Positions 1-12,918 of a stretch of DNA of 64,000 bases are shown here, in pieces (positions within the stretch are counted from its first letter, which is position 1; every line of letters starts with the position of its first letter). A model generated the notes under the pieces. It saw only the letters and a program-made list of their open reading frames with translations. It searched no databases and had not been told where the DNA came from. Made by a program: the position numbers and the translations under genes. The stretch is from Anisakis pegreffii (taxonomy: Eukaryota; Nematoda; Chromadorea; Rhabditida; Anisakidae): NCBI GenBank assembly GCA_035041965.1, contig JAPYMA010000898.1:62001-126000 (forward strand), in the 5' to 3' direction.

Positions 1-1098
1 CTTTATCAACATTTCAATATAATCCGTTCAGACGGAAAAGGTTTTGTTGTTGATGTTTACGAAGGAATGAACGCCGGTTGGCATCAATGCTGATAACAAA
101 TTTGAATGTTGCATGAAGATGGATTGATTGAATGAATGGAATGAGATTGCATGATGCCAAAATACTATATGATTGCTGTTATCGTTAGTTAGTGGTATTC
201 TAGCCGCATTTGTCATCGCCATAAAAGATAACCGGTCTTTTAACGATGACGACGAGAAATTTGATGTTTTCGATTATTGGAATGAACTGAATGCAATGTT
301 ATCATATTAACAGATGCATATTTATGTACCTTACAAACGTGTTTGTTACATACGCAATTTCGTTGCATTTCTAATCCACACAAAAGCAAATAAGTTGTCA
401 GCCATCAAAACGGTTATCAAACGATAACGAAGTGAGAACAAATTCGATAATCAGATGACATTAAAGACTCATTCGATGTGTTCTTATGGATGTGTCGGTT
501 GGATGAAGTTGGATGATTCCAATCGAAAAACTGTATCATTGACTCCGTTTCAGTGTTTCCGCTTGTTTGTCGTTGTGGACTATTTGTTGAACGACTGATA
601 TCGCTACTTGTTGATCTGTGAAATGTGCGCGTTTTTGGCTTTTGAGGATCGCTGATTGATTGCGAATTTTTCCGATTCATTTGAGCATTTTCATCGCATT
701 TTGGAGGAAAATATTCTATCTCCCTCTCGATTGCTTTTTGAAGTTTTTGTTTGTTCTTCAACTAAATGCGTACATCTTCAGCAAGTTGACATTTTGAATT
801 TTGATACGACTGACAAAAACATTTATTTGGCCGTAAATTTACTGCATTCATGCTATCGAAGTATAATTGTAAGTGGATTTATTTGAGTATTGATTCAAAG
901 CAGTTTCCTAGTTGTTGAAAACATCCTTTTTAGTGAATTCTTGCATACATCCGCTTTGTTTTTCGATACGAGTCTAAAGTTGACGAGATGCAAATTAACG
1001 GAATGCAATTATTAGCGAGATGCGAGATGCATCGTTATCCGACCATAATCTCCGAATTGTTTCAGATGTTCACAAGTTTTTTAATTTTGCGTTTCACC
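1..1098. other. Intergenic, one weak candidate exon
   Basis: No recognisable gene. On the minus strand, 417-761 is open for about 114 codons and reads as a hydrophilic Ser/Thr/Asn/Arg-rich segment that would look natural as a disordered part of a protein. It opens with TTG rather than ATG, the first ATG is about 27 codons in, and no conserved domain is visible. It may be a terminal exon of a gene whose other exons lie outside the window, or chance. The rest is AT-rich with frequent GAAT/ATTC words and nothing I can assign. Confidence 0.3.
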
Positions 1099-1516
1099 AA
1101 CACTCACAAGGAAGGGTCACGAACTTACCCCCGCCTTTTGGGATGAGACATATATCATTTTGTAGAGCTCATGTAGCTGATCATGGATCCGCAAATAATT
1201 TTTGCTGCGGACAAGGGGGACACGAGATGTGGGGGGAAAAAGGTTTTCAGTGTATTGAAGGAACGTTCTGAATTTCCATCAAACATCGGCAGCTTGGCGT
1301 GGCGGATAGTGCGCTAAAGGCAAGAGTGGGTGATTGGAGGTTTGGATCCCCATGCTGGAATGATTTTTTTTTCTCATCCATCTGTAGCATATTGAAGCTA
1401 ACGTGATGTTTTGCTGCCCTCCCCACAACTTCTATCGTGGGGACATTTTATATTTTTTTGATTTTTTGGTGTTTTTTACTGTTTACATCTGATCATAATG
1501 AGCATGTCTATTCACA
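1099..1516 (+). repeat. Left arm of foldback element
   Basis: Pairs with 1680-2100. It contains a degenerate tRNA-like unit near 1295-1375, with GGCGTGGCGGATAGTG at the A-box position and GGTTTGGATCC at the B-box position, followed by a T-run. A diverged relative of its outer 120 bp is at 35233-35353. Confidence 0.85.
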
Positions 1517-1758
1517 ATAAAATGATGGAAACATAAATACAATTTACAATAAGAACACTTCACAAAAGATAACTGATCACAATTATCGATATCACAATCT
1601 TGAGTTACGTCGTTTGGAAAACACACTTGAACCGATGTTTCGAATTCATCCGGATGTTGTTGGATGTATCCACAAGCGTGCGAATAGACATGCTCATTAT
1701 GATCAGATGTAAACAGCAAAAAACACCAAAAAACCAAAAAAATATAAAACGTCCCCAC
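1483..1758 (-). pseudogene. ORF with AN1-like zinc-finger motif inside the foldback loop
   Basis: A 91-codon open frame on the minus strand runs from the right arm through the loop into the left arm. Its C-terminal third has the spacing C-x4-C-x7-C-x2-C-x4-C-x2-H-x5-H-x-H, close to an AN1-type zinc finger; the Cys/His residues are encoded at about 1486-1597. The frame opens with GTG, not ATG, so either an upstream exon is missing or this is a relic of a captured or ancestral element protein. I cannot tell whether it is expressed. The match to AN1 is by spacing only. Confidence 0.4.
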
Positions 1759-2100
1759 GATAGAAGTTGTGGGGAGGGCAGCAAAACATCACGTTAGCTT
1801 CAATATGCTACAGATGGATGAGAAAAAAATTATCCCAGCATGGGGATCCGAACCTCCGAACACCCACTCTTGCGTCTATCGCACCGTCCACTAGGCCAAG
1901 CCACCGCCGACAAACCGAAATTCAGAATTTCACTTCAATACACTGACTGAAAACCTTTTTCCCCCCACATCTCGTGTCCCCCTTGTCCGCAGCAAAAATT
2001 ATTTGCGGATCCATGATCAGCTACATGAGCTCTACAAAATGATATATGTCTTATCCCAAAAGGCGGGGGTAAGTTCGTGACCCTTCCTTGTCAGTGTGTT
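1680..2100 (-). repeat. Right arm of foldback element
   Basis: Reverse complement of the left arm. On the minus strand its tRNA-like unit is better preserved (about 1830-1915): TGGCCTAGTGGA fits a Pol III A box and GGTTCGGATCC fits a B box. Downstream come TGCTGGGATAA and a T-run that could act as a Pol III terminator. Confidence 0.85.
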
Positions 2101-5100
2101 ATCTGATGTAGTTCGTTTCGTGTACTGATTGTAATTAAGCTAAAATACTGTAGCATAATGACGGTAGTGAAGTGAGTTTACGACCAAATAAATGTCTTCT
2201 GGTATCGATAAACTCGCCCCAAACTATAAATTACGTCCGGTCGTATCGTTATCCGACCGTAATTTCGGAGACAATTCGGAAATTCTGGTCGGACAGTGAC
2301 CATACGACCGGAAACAATCAATCAATGAAAATTTGTGCTTCCGCTTCAAAAACACAACGCATGAGTGATGCGTTCGATTCAAGATTGTCACTATTTCTGT
2401 TGAAATTTCGAAATTATGCGCTAAATGTTGACAATGAGAAGGTAGGTGTGCTTAACAATAAGTTGGTGTTTACTGTGATGGTGTTTACTCTTGTATAAAA
2501 CAACTATGTCACGTGATTCGTTCGTAATGTCACAGGAAAGCAATGCTGTGGAATTGAAGAAGAGCCAAAATTTTGTCTAAACAAGTTTAGATTCAACAGC
2601 TGGTTTTTTGGTATTTATTAGACCGAACAATCCATTATTTGGAATGGTCTCATTTGACGATCTCTTCGCATTCAACGCGTAAAAAAATTCCTTCTCAGAA
2701 CTTATAGCTCACGGAGTACTTGTCGAGAAGCAAAGAAGGTGACTCGCCTAATCGCTATCACTACTCGTCTCCTCATTTGCGATCGTTTTCAGTGTGTTGT
2801 TCATTTGACAATTAAAGCATCTTTCGCCTGAGGCTTTCACACAATTTACCTTAAAAAGATGAAGTGCGCCCCAAAAACCTTCAGTAGGTTGACTGATGCC
2901 TATGATCAAAAATCAGTCGAAGATCAGAATGTGCTCAGCACAACTAATTGTGGTTCTTGATCGTTGGATCCTGAATGAGTTGAATTCTCCATCAACCTAC
3001 AGAAGTGCTGTTGAATTGGTGAATTGTCAACGAAGTGATTCATAAGTACGGCATCCAGATAAGGGTTCAGAAAACCGGGTTATTAGAAGGCTAGAGAGTA
3101 ATCATGACTACAAACGATGCGTATTAACAAGTGGAAAATGATGATTCGCTGATAGCTGTGCACACTTGAACTATCAGTGAGGAAGGTATGATGTGTAACA
3201 GTCAAGTAGGCGATAAATCGTCTTGTAGTTAATGATGTTGACCATGATAATGACGGTTAAGAGAACAACCTGTTCGTTCCAGTGCCCTTTTCACACATCT
3301 TGATTTGCATCATTGACTTCGATTGATCGTTCCAAATACAGACCAAACAAATCAGCAAAACTGCTTTGCTTTCTTGCACAAAACTTTCAGCCGGCTCTCG
3401 ATACCATTCAAACTTTTTGTCGCTAAAAGTTATGTTTTCACAAGCTCAGATTATCCATTCATTTTCCAGTTTATGTTCTTCTTAAGCTTTATAAACCATG
3501 GATATTCCACGATTATAGCTATGCTCTCAACTTCAAGTTTCAATACTGTCTCCGGCAACCATTTATATCCGTGGTTCTCACGTTCGGCTGCTCCATTGCC
3601 TCTTTTGATGATCTGACAGGCTGCCGCATCCCGAAATTACCCAAAACGAGTAGTTTCAATCCTTATGAGGATCACTGTCCTAGACCGTTGTGCTGCTCAT
3701 TACTGCAATTGATTATGATTGCATGAAAAGCTATTGTCTGTGTCATGCTCACTTCAAACTGATTCAGATGGATTCTCATTCTTTTCAGACGTGTTGTATT
3801 CACTCTCATAGCTATTGCATGCGAATACCGTTCTCTTGATGACTATTTCTCATTCTCTTCGTCTCATTTCACTTCACTGTTAGAATCAATTTCTCATTCT
3901 GTAGCATATACTATTTACTAGATACATTGACGAGTGTTGACAGTCGAAATCAACAATACAGAAATCCGACATTATTGCTCAATAAAGTGCGACAGTCAAA
4001 CGATCAATTATAGAGTGTACTTGATAGAATGAGAATTTGACTTTGATTGTTGCGTGAAATGAATGAGAAATTAGCAGAAGAGAACATTTTTGGTGATAAG
4101 AGCTATGAGAGCGATTAGAACAGCAACGAAAAGAATGAAAATCCTGAAAAATTCCTCGTCCAGTGGCAAAAGCAACGAATTTTACGATCAAATTGATCTC
4201 AACACTCAAACAGAAATGATGTAATTAGTTAACGTTCCTTCTCAACAATCACAAACTTTTTTCATCAACATTTTCTCTGGAACGACGAGTGACTACTTCT
4301 GTGACGATAAGGCGGCGGTCCATACTAAGAAGATGTGAGAAACACAAGACAGTACAATTATTGTAACACGACATTTTGCTATTTCATTCAGCAGTCTTCA
4401 TCTTTCTTAACGATGAATTCAGTCATTGTTCTACTGAGCGAAAGGTTCATGTTTTGACACCTAATAATGGCGTTCTCCCACTGTAACGTAATAATCGAAT
4501 TCGGATTTAGGGGCATCCTCCATATTTTTCCCTTATTGCTAACTTATTTTTGTATGGATCAAATGCGACTGGACTGGGGAAGATGAATTTTTATTTACGA
4601 CTAATTGCCCACAACTGTTCATAAGTATTTCCAAATCGATGCGACTTCTTGTCTGATACTGTTCTAATTCGGATTCGCAGCAATGGCCGTTGCCCACTAG
4701 CAGGAAAGAGAGAAAATTGACTGCAATTTATCTCGTAAATTGCCTTATTCTCACTAAAACTGTAATAGAGAATAGTATCATGAAGTAATGATGATTAGGA
4801 ACAATTTTTTGATATGTGCAATAAGCATTGATGCTGAGGATGATGGGGACGGGACATTGATGGAAAAAAGTTTACAAGGACAAATATCCCAGTGAACGCA
4901 AAAAAATTCCCTTCATTCTACTTAGTAATTCATTAAATGACCCGCCCAGAGTGCTGCTTCCCAAACCAATTGCATCCGTTCGCGGACTTCTCAGTCTTCT
5001 TAAGTCCTTTGCTGGTTTTAAGATTGAAAACGAACTAGATAAGAGAATGAGTTGATTTTGTAAAAACATTATCGGTAATCGGTGAAGGTGTTGATGTTTT

Positions 5101-8100
5101 TGAGCGTGCATTTTGATGCATTGCTCGTTGTGAACCGCTCTTGCCTCTAATTAAGGAAGCATCTCAATGAAAAGAAATCTTTCTGAACACTTAGTTCACT
5201 TATTACACAATCGTTGTGTCAGTTAACAACTCATAAATGATGAAGATAGGATGTGACTCAGTTCAACGATGAATTTGCTTTTGAACTTTTCAAGCTGTTT
5301 CCACCTATCCATAGCGACTGCTGATAAAATTCTTGAAATACTGGCGTTTATAAGTGCGTGTGAGCATGGATTATGCGCTTCTATAACATGAATTCCACCT
5401 TTCAATATAATTTGAATTTCGCAATGGCAGTTTTGATCAATGCTTGAATTATTATTATACATTTAATGCAGACAGTTTACGTGCAGCAAAGAATGAGTTG
5501 ATTAATTCGCGGAACCGACACGAGCACTTCTTGATTGTACATCGTAGAAGATTGTTTCCGCTAGCAATAAATTCAACCATTTTTATTTTGTGATTATTCA
5601 ATTATTCTTTGTTAATTCATGCAGGCAGACTTCTTCAATGAACATAATTAGAGTTGTTCTCCATGACACAATAGAGAGTACCTACACTCAGTGCTAAATT
5701 GAGATTTCTTGCCGGCTTCTGGGCATCTGAATAGGTTGAAGAAAATGATATTCGTTCTTTAGTCCAACAGGCAGGGACGGACATCAAATATGAATGGAAT
5801 GTTGGAATGGAGAGGGGCGTCTGTACAGTTTGATTGCAGCATAATTTATTTAGTCTTACCGAAAATCTGTTTTCAATTTTGATATCACACCAGAAGTGAT
5901 GATATGAACTTGTTGTATGTTCATATGTATTGCGTATAATATGTAAATGAATTGAATTCATTCACATCAAAAAGATTTGCAATGAATAATATGAACGGAC
6001 GAACATATGTGGTGTTGATGGCATCATCACTTCGTTAGAATAATTAGTGCTTTTAAAAGTTGGTGTTGTAAACACCACATCAAATGCATAAATAACGCTT
6101 TTGTAGGGTGATAATGCATGCGATTGCATTCGTATGATATTCGATGATTTATGACACATTTCTAATCGAGACTGTTGTTCGTTATTTGTTTCGCTCGATT
6201 CGTTTCTTGTGATCTTGTTTCGTTTCATTTCGACAATGCTTCATTATCTTCTTATGCTAGATGATCATATTGGTGAAGATGAGAATGGAAATTACATTAT
6301 TGATGACGGATGAAATTAGTTACGAAATTAATTTCATGGATTATTCGATTTCACCTGAACTGACCAGTAATTCATTTCCTTATTCAGTCAAGCTTCGCTG
6401 AAATTTTCATCAGTCGATTTACAATGGTCATAGTAATCAATTTTCTTTGAATTGAGATTTTTTTTTAAATTTGTGAGAAATTGAAATGATTCTACTTGCT
6501 AACAAATTTTTTTGAACAATTTGTGAGAACATCAACCATGCACTTGTCTCTAGCCGAGTGGCTACGATTCACTGGGAAACGATCGCGTATGGTGGTTTAT
6601 CGCTTTTTATGCATTATTGGCCATTCACGAGGAGTTAAACCTTACAGAATCATTTTCGGGCATCTTCGCAGTAAATTGCAGCAGTTTGATCTGTGAAAGC
6701 CAAATAAAAACTTGTGAAGAAATGATATTCGAATTAACGTAATGTCGACGTTAAAAAAAGATTACAATGAGACGGGTTCATCTGAGGCTAACTGTTTTTT
6801 GCTTTAGTCATATCACAACACCAACAACAACCCATAAAGACGTGTCATTCAATTCGTGTCCAACAATTGCATAAATTGTTTTCAGATATAATCATTTTAA
6901 TTGATTCGTCCTTTGCTATCAACCTCATTCATCACAAAATAAACTGAGTATTCTGGCTTTTTTCGTCAAATATTCACCTACTCCAAACTTCAATCGCCCA
7001 TCATCGAAACGTCGTGACCAAAAAAAAATCTTTTCAAGAAGATGACTTCCTGTTAGATCGATTTCAACTTTCCAGTTATGAATGAAAGACCATCGTTAAT
7101 CGGGCACTACGACTAAACTCACTCAATTGAAGTACAAATCCCGTGACCACTCGAATCAAATAGATGTTTTTTGCTCTATAAAGGACGACGAATCGTTACA
7201 TCGCGGCTCACCAATCGAACAATAGCCACTCGAAATATTAAGTTCGAATCTAACAAACACCAAACTATGTCATTCACTTGATTGTAACTAATTTGCAAGC
7301 ACAACGAATCAACGAAGAACTGACTGAATATAATTTAATACAATATAACGTAATTCATAGTTCAATTCTCATAAAAATGAAACCCTCCAAAAACCAGTTT
7401 CATCGTTAAATGAATGGAATGAACGTTGAATTGATTCGGCGACAGTAAAAAGTCAGTTGATTTTCGATTGGATTCCTTTTTCGTTCGTTCGTTCGTTCAA
7501 TTCGACGGCTTCTTTCGTTCATCTAAATCAAACATATTCAATTCAAATCAATCGCCACAAATTTTATTCATTCAGTAGTTCATTAATTCATTCACACAAT
7601 ATAACTGTTTATGATATAACAAAATGATGTTATTTTGAGCGCATTCGATCCGACGACCAAATTTCTCCATTCGTATTTGTTATCCATTTTTGTTTTGCCA
7701 CAAATGAATCATCTGCTTGATGTCAATCGTGTCAATTAGCTTCACTTGTTGGCGTTTCCGTTTGGATCAACAGCAGTTGTTTCGAAGCATTTTCATGAAA
7801 GTATTGTTGCCTTCTGATCATCTTCAGATCAGAACGGTCATCTTCAAACCAATTTCTGTGAATTTTTTGAAGAATGGAAAGATTTTGTTCCCTAGAATTC
7901 TGCAGTCTGTCGTACGTTTCTCTTCATTTGCTGCTTAACCTGTTGGTAATTCTGTTGCAATTAGCGTGGACTATCATTCTGAGTTACTTTTTTCCGATGA
8001 GGTTACTTTCGTGTTGTCCAGTGAGGTGGCAGTTTAACAAAGCAATAGTTGATCTGTTTGACAGTATCAATTCGGCGAATCTTGAATCATGTCAGAACAA

Positions 8101-8759
8101 GGAACAACTGAATAAGAAGTGTAAAGTATTTATTCTTTTGAAGTGTCTTACGTGATTCTGCATGATTGCTTCTTCTAGTTCTTGACAAATTCAGAATTCA
8201 AACAAATGATCATGAAGTGAACTGATACGTCTTGTATGCCGTGCACAAATATCAGTTTCGTTGAATCAAACAAATTCAATTCTATATCTGGAATTATTTG
8301 CCAACGAATATTCCATTTGATATAGTCACTAATGCGTTTGTGTTCACCTTAGCTTCAATCTAATAAAATAAGAATTTTCAATTAATGGATTCGATTTGTC
8401 TCTTTTTCTTCAAACTCAATCATTTCGCATGTGCGCAAAGTAAATATGCACTCTATAAATGTCCTACAATCACATCATTTTATAAACGATTAAGCGATAC
8501 AGAGTTAATGCGTTTTTTTTTTGAAGCAGAGCTGCAGTTTTATGCAGAAAAAACATATTTAGCAGAATGGCTTGCCTCATTTATTGCATGATCAGTCCTT
8601 CTCAAGCATACGTCCATCATATTTGATATAGTAACAGTGAATGATTTATCATGACTTGTTCAAATCCTACGCATCTCATCATTCTAATCAGCACTTTTCT
8701 GTGTTCATGTTCCAATATTGCACGTTAAATCAATCACATTGATACTTTACCTAGTTCCG
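2101..8759. other. Intergenic, no supported gene
   Basis: About 6.7 kb of AT-rich DNA without an ORF that shows domain features or conserved splice structure. Most open frames here are under 110 codons and many begin at non-ATG codons. One ATG-initiated frame at 6538-6696 (plus) gives a basic peptide of about 52 residues, without a recognisable family. Clusters of TTCGTTCGTTCG near 7480 are simple repeats. Confidence 0.6.
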
Positions 8760-8835
8760 AATAAAATATCCCAGCAAGCGGGACGCAAACCAATATCTTA
8801 CCAATTACCGACTGGGCGCTTTGCCTCTAAGCTAT
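8760..8835 (-). repeat. Degenerate tRNA-like (SINE-type) fragment
   Basis: Read on the minus strand it has TAGCTTAGAGG at the A-box position, a possible 4-bp D stem (GCTT/AAGC), and GGTTTGCGTCC at the B-box position. It is followed by TTGCTGGGATA and a T-rich run. The same TGCTGGGATA plus T-run follows the tRNA-like unit in the foldback element, which suggests a shared tRNA-derived family. The anticodon arm and T stem do not fold well, so it is not a functional tRNA gene. Confidence 0.4.
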
Positions 8836-9716
8836 CACAACATCCGTTCAGCTTCCACTGGATGGTTGTGTTGAGTTTGCAGTCAATTCTTCAATGTCAT
8901 TCGTGATAGTAGATATCGTTCTGACCGGATAAATATCACCGACATCAACGTAAACTCTTTCTTTTGTACTTTGTTCTATGAGAGATGCTAAGCAATGAAC
9001 TTTAGAACATAATGATTTTGAAAGGTACTTTAGGCAAAGATCTGAACCATAGAAAATGAATAAAGTTTGCACAATATACTTGAGTTAAACAACAATTCAC
9101 TAAGCGAAGCAGTGTGAAACGGTAACTGTATTCATTTAACTAATTATATTCCGCTAAGACGAGAAAATTCTTCTTGGAACACAAAAAAAAGTTCATGAAT
9201 TATAACTGTAGCAATAATCTGCAACTTTGTGCTGATATTTATCTGTGACCTTTCAGTCAATGCTCGTAGCCAGAATATCCGTTAGGGATGAATTGAAATA
9301 ACTGTAAGCGCTTGCGTACAATTGATCTGTAACAGAGCAACAGTTTTGTAGTGTTTTCTATTTCGAAGGATCTCTGTTCAATAGAGTATCATTTCGGTTG
9401 GATAGAGTTTGAGTTTCGAAGGATTTTGGTTTGTTTTCAGTAAGCATTTCGTGTCCAACAACTGACCATTCGTTCTTCATCTTGTACTGATATGTTCTGA
9501 TTGCAACTGAATAACGAATATGTTCTCCACAAAATCGTTCCCAACGCAGAAGCAAACGATATCAGTTGCAGATTCTATAGCTTTCGTGGCTTACCTTCCA
9601 AGCTTATTGAAAGTTGACAGATTTCTAAAAATGTAATTAATGTTCAGTTACCATTGAATATTGAATGGAAAATGCTCATTCAAACAAACTGTGAAACACA
9701 TCGGTTCATGAAAGAA
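8836..9716. other. Intergenic, nothing recognised
   Basis: No gene-like feature. The minus-strand open frame at 8848-9072 starts at GTG and shows no domain. Confidence 0.6.
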
Positions 9717-9833
9717 CAACAATAATAATACCAATAACAATAATAATAGCAATAGTAATAATAACAATAATAATATTGATAATATTAATAGTAATAATAA
9801 TATCAATGATAATAATAATAATAGCAATAACAA
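9717..9833. repeat. AAT/AAC microsatellite
   Basis: Interrupted trinucleotide run of AAT, AAC and AGC units on the plus strand. The poly-leucine open frame on the minus strand here is a by-product of the repeat. Confidence 0.9.
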
Positions 9834-12800
9834 ATATGGATGACTGTATGTGATTGTTTAAAATGACTTTGATCATTTAGTTTATGATACTTGATAATTG
9901 TTAAGACGAAATGAAATCAAATCAATTCATCAATCATTTACTGATGGATTCAAAAACTAATTAAAACTAGTTGTTGAAATCATTTTCTTAATACACACAC
10001 CTACATATACACATTCATTGCTCACATGCATCATCAACCCATCAGCATCGTGCCATTTAATTCAGCCGTTCGTTCAGAGTTGTTTTTTGCTTGGATATTG
10101 ATGCAGATAACGGTTATGAACTAGATGACGAATTTGCAACTCATCACAGATATCAGCTGCGATCATGATTGCTATTGTTCTTAGTTTCGAACGCTTCCTT
10201 ATTTGTGCCTCTGTGCTGAAACGTAATGCTACCCCTGCTAATTCTTCAGATAGAGCACAACGAAATTCTCACAGCTAATTCAGAGGCCCTATTTCAGATG
10301 CGAACGTCAAATGTAATCATCATCTGCAACGGTTCATAAATTATTCATTTACAGCTGTAGCAATACTCTTGCAGTGGGTCGAGATGTTTGAGCGAATAAC
10401 AGAAACTGAGTTGGTGATAAAAACGCATTCAATGAATCTTACTTCGGGAGCATTATTTTAAGCATTTTTTTCAAAATTTGTGCGGATTTCGATTCTGCTG
10501 AACGTTTCGGTGTGGCGCGCGAGTTTTTTCTATTATTCTTGCAAATCTAATTGTTGTGATTTGCATTCCTACTAGGATCTTCAGATTCTATCATTGAATC
10601 AGGTATTATTTTCGAATGTTTTGAGAGTATTTTCTGCAGAATTGTTTCTTTTGCTTCTCAGTCAACACAATTCACCATAAAATTGTTTCACATCAATCGC
10701 TTAGCATCACTTCCTACTCAGTGTACTCTATTAATACGCCTCGAGTCATAATAAAATACCAAGTTCGTTATTCATTGAATATCACATTGCTCAAACGCAA
10801 TTATGTCTGACAGCCAGCGATCGATGCTGAAATACTTTTAACGCAAAAGTAACCGAACCGTCTTGCAAGACCAGTAATATAATAGGTGTTGAGACTTTAA
10901 TGGTCGACGATGGCTAATGCCGAACGTGAAATCGTGATTTTCGTCAATGAATTGGCATTCATTTGTAAGCTGCACTTCATTCACCTGCACACAACAATTT
11001 CCTTCCTAACTTTGTGCTCAATTGCACTCCGACTTTTTCACCGATTGTATTTCCGATTGTTCATTGAATTTTTTCTTTTTTTTTTGCAAGTTTACTTCAA
11101 ACATTTCAATGCAAATCGTTCGTTTTCATTGCTTGTGCAATGCTCACTCACTTAATGTCTGATAAGCTAACAATTCTCATAATGGCCTTCAAGTTTAGAT
11201 CAATAAAATAAGTAGAATCATTTAGTAGCGCAGTTATTAAGTTGTGTTCTTTAATCGTTTTAGAAAGACTCGATTTTTTAAAATTCGCATTCGAATAGCG
11301 CAATTAGGAAAGACAAAAATAAGCGACTGCATTATTGTATCGTTATTATGATTACATCTTCGGAAAGGTGCAATATAGCGATGGGAACTTATTTTGTGAA
11401 GAGGCAGAAGTGCATCTGGATGAACTCTTAGTTGGAATTGTTGTAAATGCGGATCGTAAGTGCTGGAATTTTTAATTTTAACATTTCACTTTCAAGTTGC
11501 GCTATTAATGATCAGTAGTTCACTATGGCGTTGTTTGATGTTGTAATTGTTCAGTGGTATCACTTTTAATCTATCATTATGTCACTTTTTGACTCATTCG
11601 GAATTTATTCTGTTGTTGGTCACATTTCAAGAAAGCATTCCTCCGAAACTGGCAAAGAGTCGACCAGTTTAGGTGGTTATCGATGTTGCACATGAGGTTC
11701 AGTATATAGTTTGCCTGATGTTGAACTCATTATCTCAGTTTCGCATGAAGGAACCCTCATGTGTGAGGGATATTTTTCGACATTAATATCTATTCAAACA
11801 GTTCATTTGATAGGATAAATGATTATTTGCGCCTAGAGTATTGTGTTATCAATTTGAACATGAGAGCGATTATCGATGAATATTGTGTTATCAATGAAAA
11901 TCGATTTTTGAAATGAGGGAAATCATCAAACGAAACGACGACGTATTTGATATGATAGAGAGTTGAATCAACCAATTGATTGAAGTTTTGAGAATTGCAG
12001 ATATTTGTGATAACGAATAAACGACAGTCATCACTCAGTAGGTTGGTTTGTTGCTTTATTCTTTGACTGCAATAAAGTTTTGTCGAGCCTTAGTCGCTCG
12101 ACTGCAGTCGAAACGTCTCGTGTTCAGCATAGGATCTGAAGTGGGACGTGAACTTTTTTAGCGATACTGACAATGCGATTTACTGATCGATCCATTAGTA
12201 ATGGCTGAGTGATGATGACAAATTCATTTGCAAATTGCTGCATGACAAAATCTTTTCAAGCACACACTCGCCACTGCAGTACCATTCGATTTTCGTACAG
12301 CAAAAAAAAGTTCACATGCATATCTTACAACTCATTAGGGTAGTCAGTGTTCCATTCCATAGCGATATTCTGTGCTAAAGAAGCAGCCAATGAACAATGT
12401 ACTACAGAATAAGTAATCGTTTACTTCATCGCATTGAAGTAAACTTTTTTCTCACGTAATTCATTTGTGTTTTAATCCGTTCCCTTCAAACAATATTGAA
12501 TGCTATCAGATTGAAGCTTTCAAATTTGATGCGTTCGTGTGACTCAATCGGGGAAAAAGGATTTTTCTATTTTTCTGACAAACGAACTCAGTTTCAAGGA
12601 ATTTCCCCGTTGCGTTCTCTTTCAAAACCTACACAAAAAGAACTTATGAATGCATCCAGTTACGTAGCAAATTTCTTGATATCTTATGCATCTTGATCTG
12701 ACAGATCAATTATCATACCCTCATTTATTACTATTGGTCGGAAGAAATTTTACTCTCAAACTTTTGCAAGGAACAAGGAAGTAGAGGGACTAATTAAGTT

Positions 12801-12918
12801 AGAGCAGTCGTTAAGTGATAAACAGAAGTTGAATGAGAAATAACCAGTGCTACTGAATTGATGTTGATATGAACAACGGTCGGTTAAGGGGAGCGGTGTA
12901 GCCGTTGAAGGTGAGTTG
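9834..12918. other. Intergenic, upstream of the transporter
   Basis: About 3 kb with no supported gene. One ATG at 10910 (plus) opens about 19 codons and ends at a good donor (TTT|GTAAGC), so it could be a first exon, but I found no matching downstream exon. Promoter elements for the transporter cannot be placed. Confidence 0.5.

Larger units (their letters stand above)
1099..2100. mobile_element. Foldback (long inverted-repeat) element with zinc-finger loop
   Basis: Two long arms, about 1099-1516 and 1680-2100, are reverse complements of each other with scattered substitutions and small indels. They share, from outside in, AAGGAAGGGTCACGAACTT, a GATCAGCTACATGAG-type stretch, a block with a tRNA-like B box, a CCCCACAACTTCTATCGTGG-type block, and CATCTGATCATAATGAGC at the inner end. 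About 160 bp of unique loop lies between them. This architecture is that of a foldback or long-TIR non-autonomous DNA transposon. No transposase is visible and I see no clear target-site duplication. The arm differences argue against an assembly palindrome. A transcript across it would form a hairpin of about 400 bp. Confidence 0.85.

Noticed and set aside
1099..2100. Palindrome as assembly or chimeric-read artefact
   Set aside because: The arms differ by many substitutions and several indels, and a diverged third arm copy exists at 35.2 kb.
6538..6610. CTAGCCGAGTGGCTACGA looked like a tRNA A box
   Set aside because: No B box or acceptor-stem pairing follows at the expected distance.
9648..9833. 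Poly-leucine minus-strand ORF
   Set aside because: Produced by the AAT/AAC microsatellite.
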